Origin: Pseudomonas simiae
Lineage (GTDB): Bacteria > Pseudomonadota > Gammaproteobacteria > Pseudomonadales > Pseudomonadaceae
NCBI RefSeq assembly: GCF_900111895.1
Contig: NZ_FOKB01000001.1
Span: 310,001 to 374,000, forward strand
DNA length: 64,000 nucleotides
Reading direction: 5' to 3'
The notes under the pieces were generated by a model. It had not been told where the DNA came from and ran no database searches. It saw only the letters and a list, made by a program, of their open reading frames with translations. The position numbers and the translations under genes are program-made. Positions within the stretch are counted from its first letter, which is position 1; each line of letters starts with the position of its first letter. Shown in pieces: positions 62,681 to 64,000 of the stretch.

Positions 62681-63895
62681 ATGATGCCCCACGCCGCCCA
62701 ACATTCTTCCAGCTCTGCCATCGCGGGGCTCGTTCCGTCTGTAGAACAGCATAGCCGCCAGGGCCTGGAACAGGCCTTTTCGCAGTTCAGTCAGATGTCC
62801 AGCCAATTGACCGACTCTTACAGCTTGCTCGAAGCCCGGGTGTCCGAGCTTAAAGGCGAGCTGGCCGTGGTCAGTGCCCAGCGCATGGAAGAGTTGGCCG
62901 AGAAAGAACGCCTGGCCAATCGTCTGCAAAACCTGCTGTCACTGTTGCCCGGTGGCGTGATTGTCATCGACGAAGAGGGCCGCGTGCGCGAAGCCAACCC
63001 GGCCGCCTGCGACATGCTCGGCTTGCCCCTGGAAGGCGAGCTGTGGCGGCATGTCATCACCCGCTGCTTTGCCCCCCGTGAAGACGACGGTCACGAAATT
63101 TCCCTTAAGGATGGCCGCCGCCTGTCCATCGCCACCCGTTCCCTGGACGCGGAGCCGGGCCAGTTGGTGCTGCTCAACGACCTGACTGAAACCCGTCACC
63201 TGCAAGACCAGTTGGCACGCCATGAGCGATTGTCGTCGTTGGGGCGCATGGTCGCTTCTTTGGCGCATCAGATCCGCACACCGCTGTCGGCGGCCTTGAT
63301 CTACGCCAGTCATTTGACTGATGAGCAATTGCCCGCCGCCACCCACCAGCGTTTTGCCGGCCGCCTCAAGGAGCGTCTGCATGAGTTGGAGCATCAGGTG
63401 CGCGATATGCTGGTGTTTGCCCGTGGCGAATTGCCGCTGACCGACCGCATCACGCCGGCGGGGTTGATGCAGGCCCTGCAAGCGGCGGCTGCACCCCATA
63501 TCCAAGACGTCCAGGTGCGCTGGCAATGCGACAGCCATCTCGGTGAACTGCTGTGCAACCGCGACACCTTGGTCGGTTCACTGCTCAACCTGATCGAAAA
63601 CGCCACCCAGGCCAGCGGCCCGGGCGCGCGGCTCAAGGTGCACCTGTACAACCGCGGGCAAAACCTGCGCTTGTGCATCAGCGACAGTGGCAGTGGTATC
63701 GAACCTGCCGTGTTGCAGCGTCTGGGCGAACCCTTTTTTACCACCAAGACCAACGGCACCGGCCTGGGCCTGACCGTGGTCAAGGCAGTGGCACGCGCCC
63801 ATCAGGGAGAATTGCAGCTGCATTCCCGTGTTGGGCGTGGCACCTGTGCATTGATGACCTTGCCGCTGTTTTCCGGCGCGGCAAGCGCGGAGTAG
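62681..63895 (+). CDS. fleS: sensor histidine kinase FleS
   Basis: A 404-residue cytoplasmic kinase without membrane spans. A coiled coil (about 45-90) leads into a PAS domain (about 85-170), then a HisKA domain with the phospho-accepting H196 in SLAHQIRTPLSAAL and an HATPase domain (N box LLNLIENATQAS, G1 ISDSGSGI, G2 GTGLGLTV). It phosphorylates FleR to turn on middle flagellar genes. ATG 62681 follows GCGAGAGAG; a second ATG is the next codon. Confidence 0.96.
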   Translation: MMPHAAQHSSSSAIAGLVPSVEQHSRQGLEQAFSQFSQMSSQLTDSYSLLEARVSELKGELAVVSAQRMEELAEKERLANRLQNLLSLLPGGVIVIDEEGRVREANPAACDMLGLPLEGELWRHVITRCFAPREDDGHEISLKDGRRLSIATRSLDAEPGQLVLLNDLTETRHLQDQLARHERLSSLGRMVASLAHQIRTPLSAALIYASHLTDEQLPAATHQRFAGRLKERLHELEHQVRDMLVFARGELPLTDRITPAGLMQALQAAAAPHIQDVQVRWQCDSHLGELLCNRDTLVGSLLNLIENATQASGPGARLKVHLYNRGQNLRLCISDSGSGIEPAVLQRLGEPFFTTKTNGTGLGLTVVKAVARAHQGELQLHSRVGRGTCALMTLPLFSGAASAE

Positions 63896-63902
63896 AAAGG
63901 TT

Positions 63903-64000
63903 ATGGCTATCAAGGTTCTGTTGGTGGAAGACGATCGCGCCCTGCGTGAAGCATTGGCTGACACGCTGCTGCTGGCGGGCCATGACTACCGGGCGGTCGG
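63903..64000 (+). CDS. fleR: response regulator FleR (cut by window end)
   Basis: Only the first 32 codons are visible. MAIKVLLVEDDRALREALADTLLLAGH is the start of a receiver domain with the acidic ED pair at residues 9-11. Position 7 bases after fleS identifies it as fleR. GAAAGG lies before the ATG. Confidence 0.9.
   Translation, partial: MAIKVLLVEDDRALREALADTLLLAGHDYRAV

Noticed and set aside
1..64000. rRNA, tRNA, CRISPR arrays, transposases
   Set aside because: Looked for on both strands by eye; no convincing candidate seen.

Overview
The window is chromosomal DNA from a fluorescent Pseudomonas, most likely of the P. fluorescens group. This rests on gene content and order (purM-side DUF2066 gene next to hda, the phhR/phhABC pair, plpD beside recQ, and the flgF-L/fliC/flaG/fliDST/fleQSR flagellar order), on GC-rich coding sequence, and on REP-like intergenic hairpins. 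No rRNA, tRNA, CRISPR array, insertion sequence or prophage was seen.

Layout. (1) 1-1720: a housekeeping end with a DUF2066 protein (cut by the window edge) and an AI-2E/PerM-type membrane protein. (2) 1775-9169: a four-gene minus-strand surface-glycan island of translationally overlapping genes. It encodes a DegT-type sugar aminotransferase, an ATP-grasp ligase, a methyltransferase and a 1447-residue multi-domain glycosyltransferase. It sits between the AI-2E gene and hda and is the most clearly accessory block. (3) 9428-11659: hda and two NlpC/P60 lipoproteins. (4) 11768-20976: a cobalamin riboswitch followed by a ten-gene, mostly overlapping operon for late adenosylcobalamin synthesis: cobO, cobB, bluB, cobD, cobC, cobQ, cobU, cobT, the alpha-ribazole phosphatase gene and cobS. 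(5) 21019-29000: a MarR repressor/MFS pair with a shared palindromic operator, a 39-residue membrane peptide, a periplasmic glutathione peroxidase, a FadL-like porin, several small proteins of unknown role, and rmuC. (6) 29008-42292: an MxtR-like transporter-histidine kinase hybrid, a YecA-family protein, recQ, a second MarR regulator, the PlpD patatin autotransporter, a SelW-like protein, an EamA exporter with a divergently oriented-looking AraC regulator, and a metallophosphatase. (7) 42357-46615: the phenylalanine catabolic operon phhA-phhB-phhC and its divergent regulator phhR. (8) 46785-64000: flagellar genes flgF-flgL, a KAS III-like gene, fliC, flaG, fliD, fliS, fliT, fleQ, fleS and the start of fleR.

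How parts work together. The cob genes take cob(I)yrinic acid a,c-diamide through to the finished coenzyme. BluB and CobT supply the lower ligand, and the riboswitch gives B12 feedback. The flagellar block carries clear sigma-54 promoters upstream of flgF and fleS and a sigma-28 promoter upstream of fliC, matching the FleQ, then FleSR/RpoN, then FliA hierarchy. PhhR probably controls phhABC through TyrR-like boxes in the intergenic region.

Most interesting points: the unusual glycan island and its possible link to the orphan KAS III gene beside fliC; a REP element that encodes the C-terminus of CobB; a probably leaderless marR transcript whose -10 overlaps its operator; a flagellin with a substituted flg22 region; and a PhhR whose sigma-54 contact loop reads GAFEGA. 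Nothing here clearly proves a wholly new system; the glycan island is the best candidate for undescribed chemistry.
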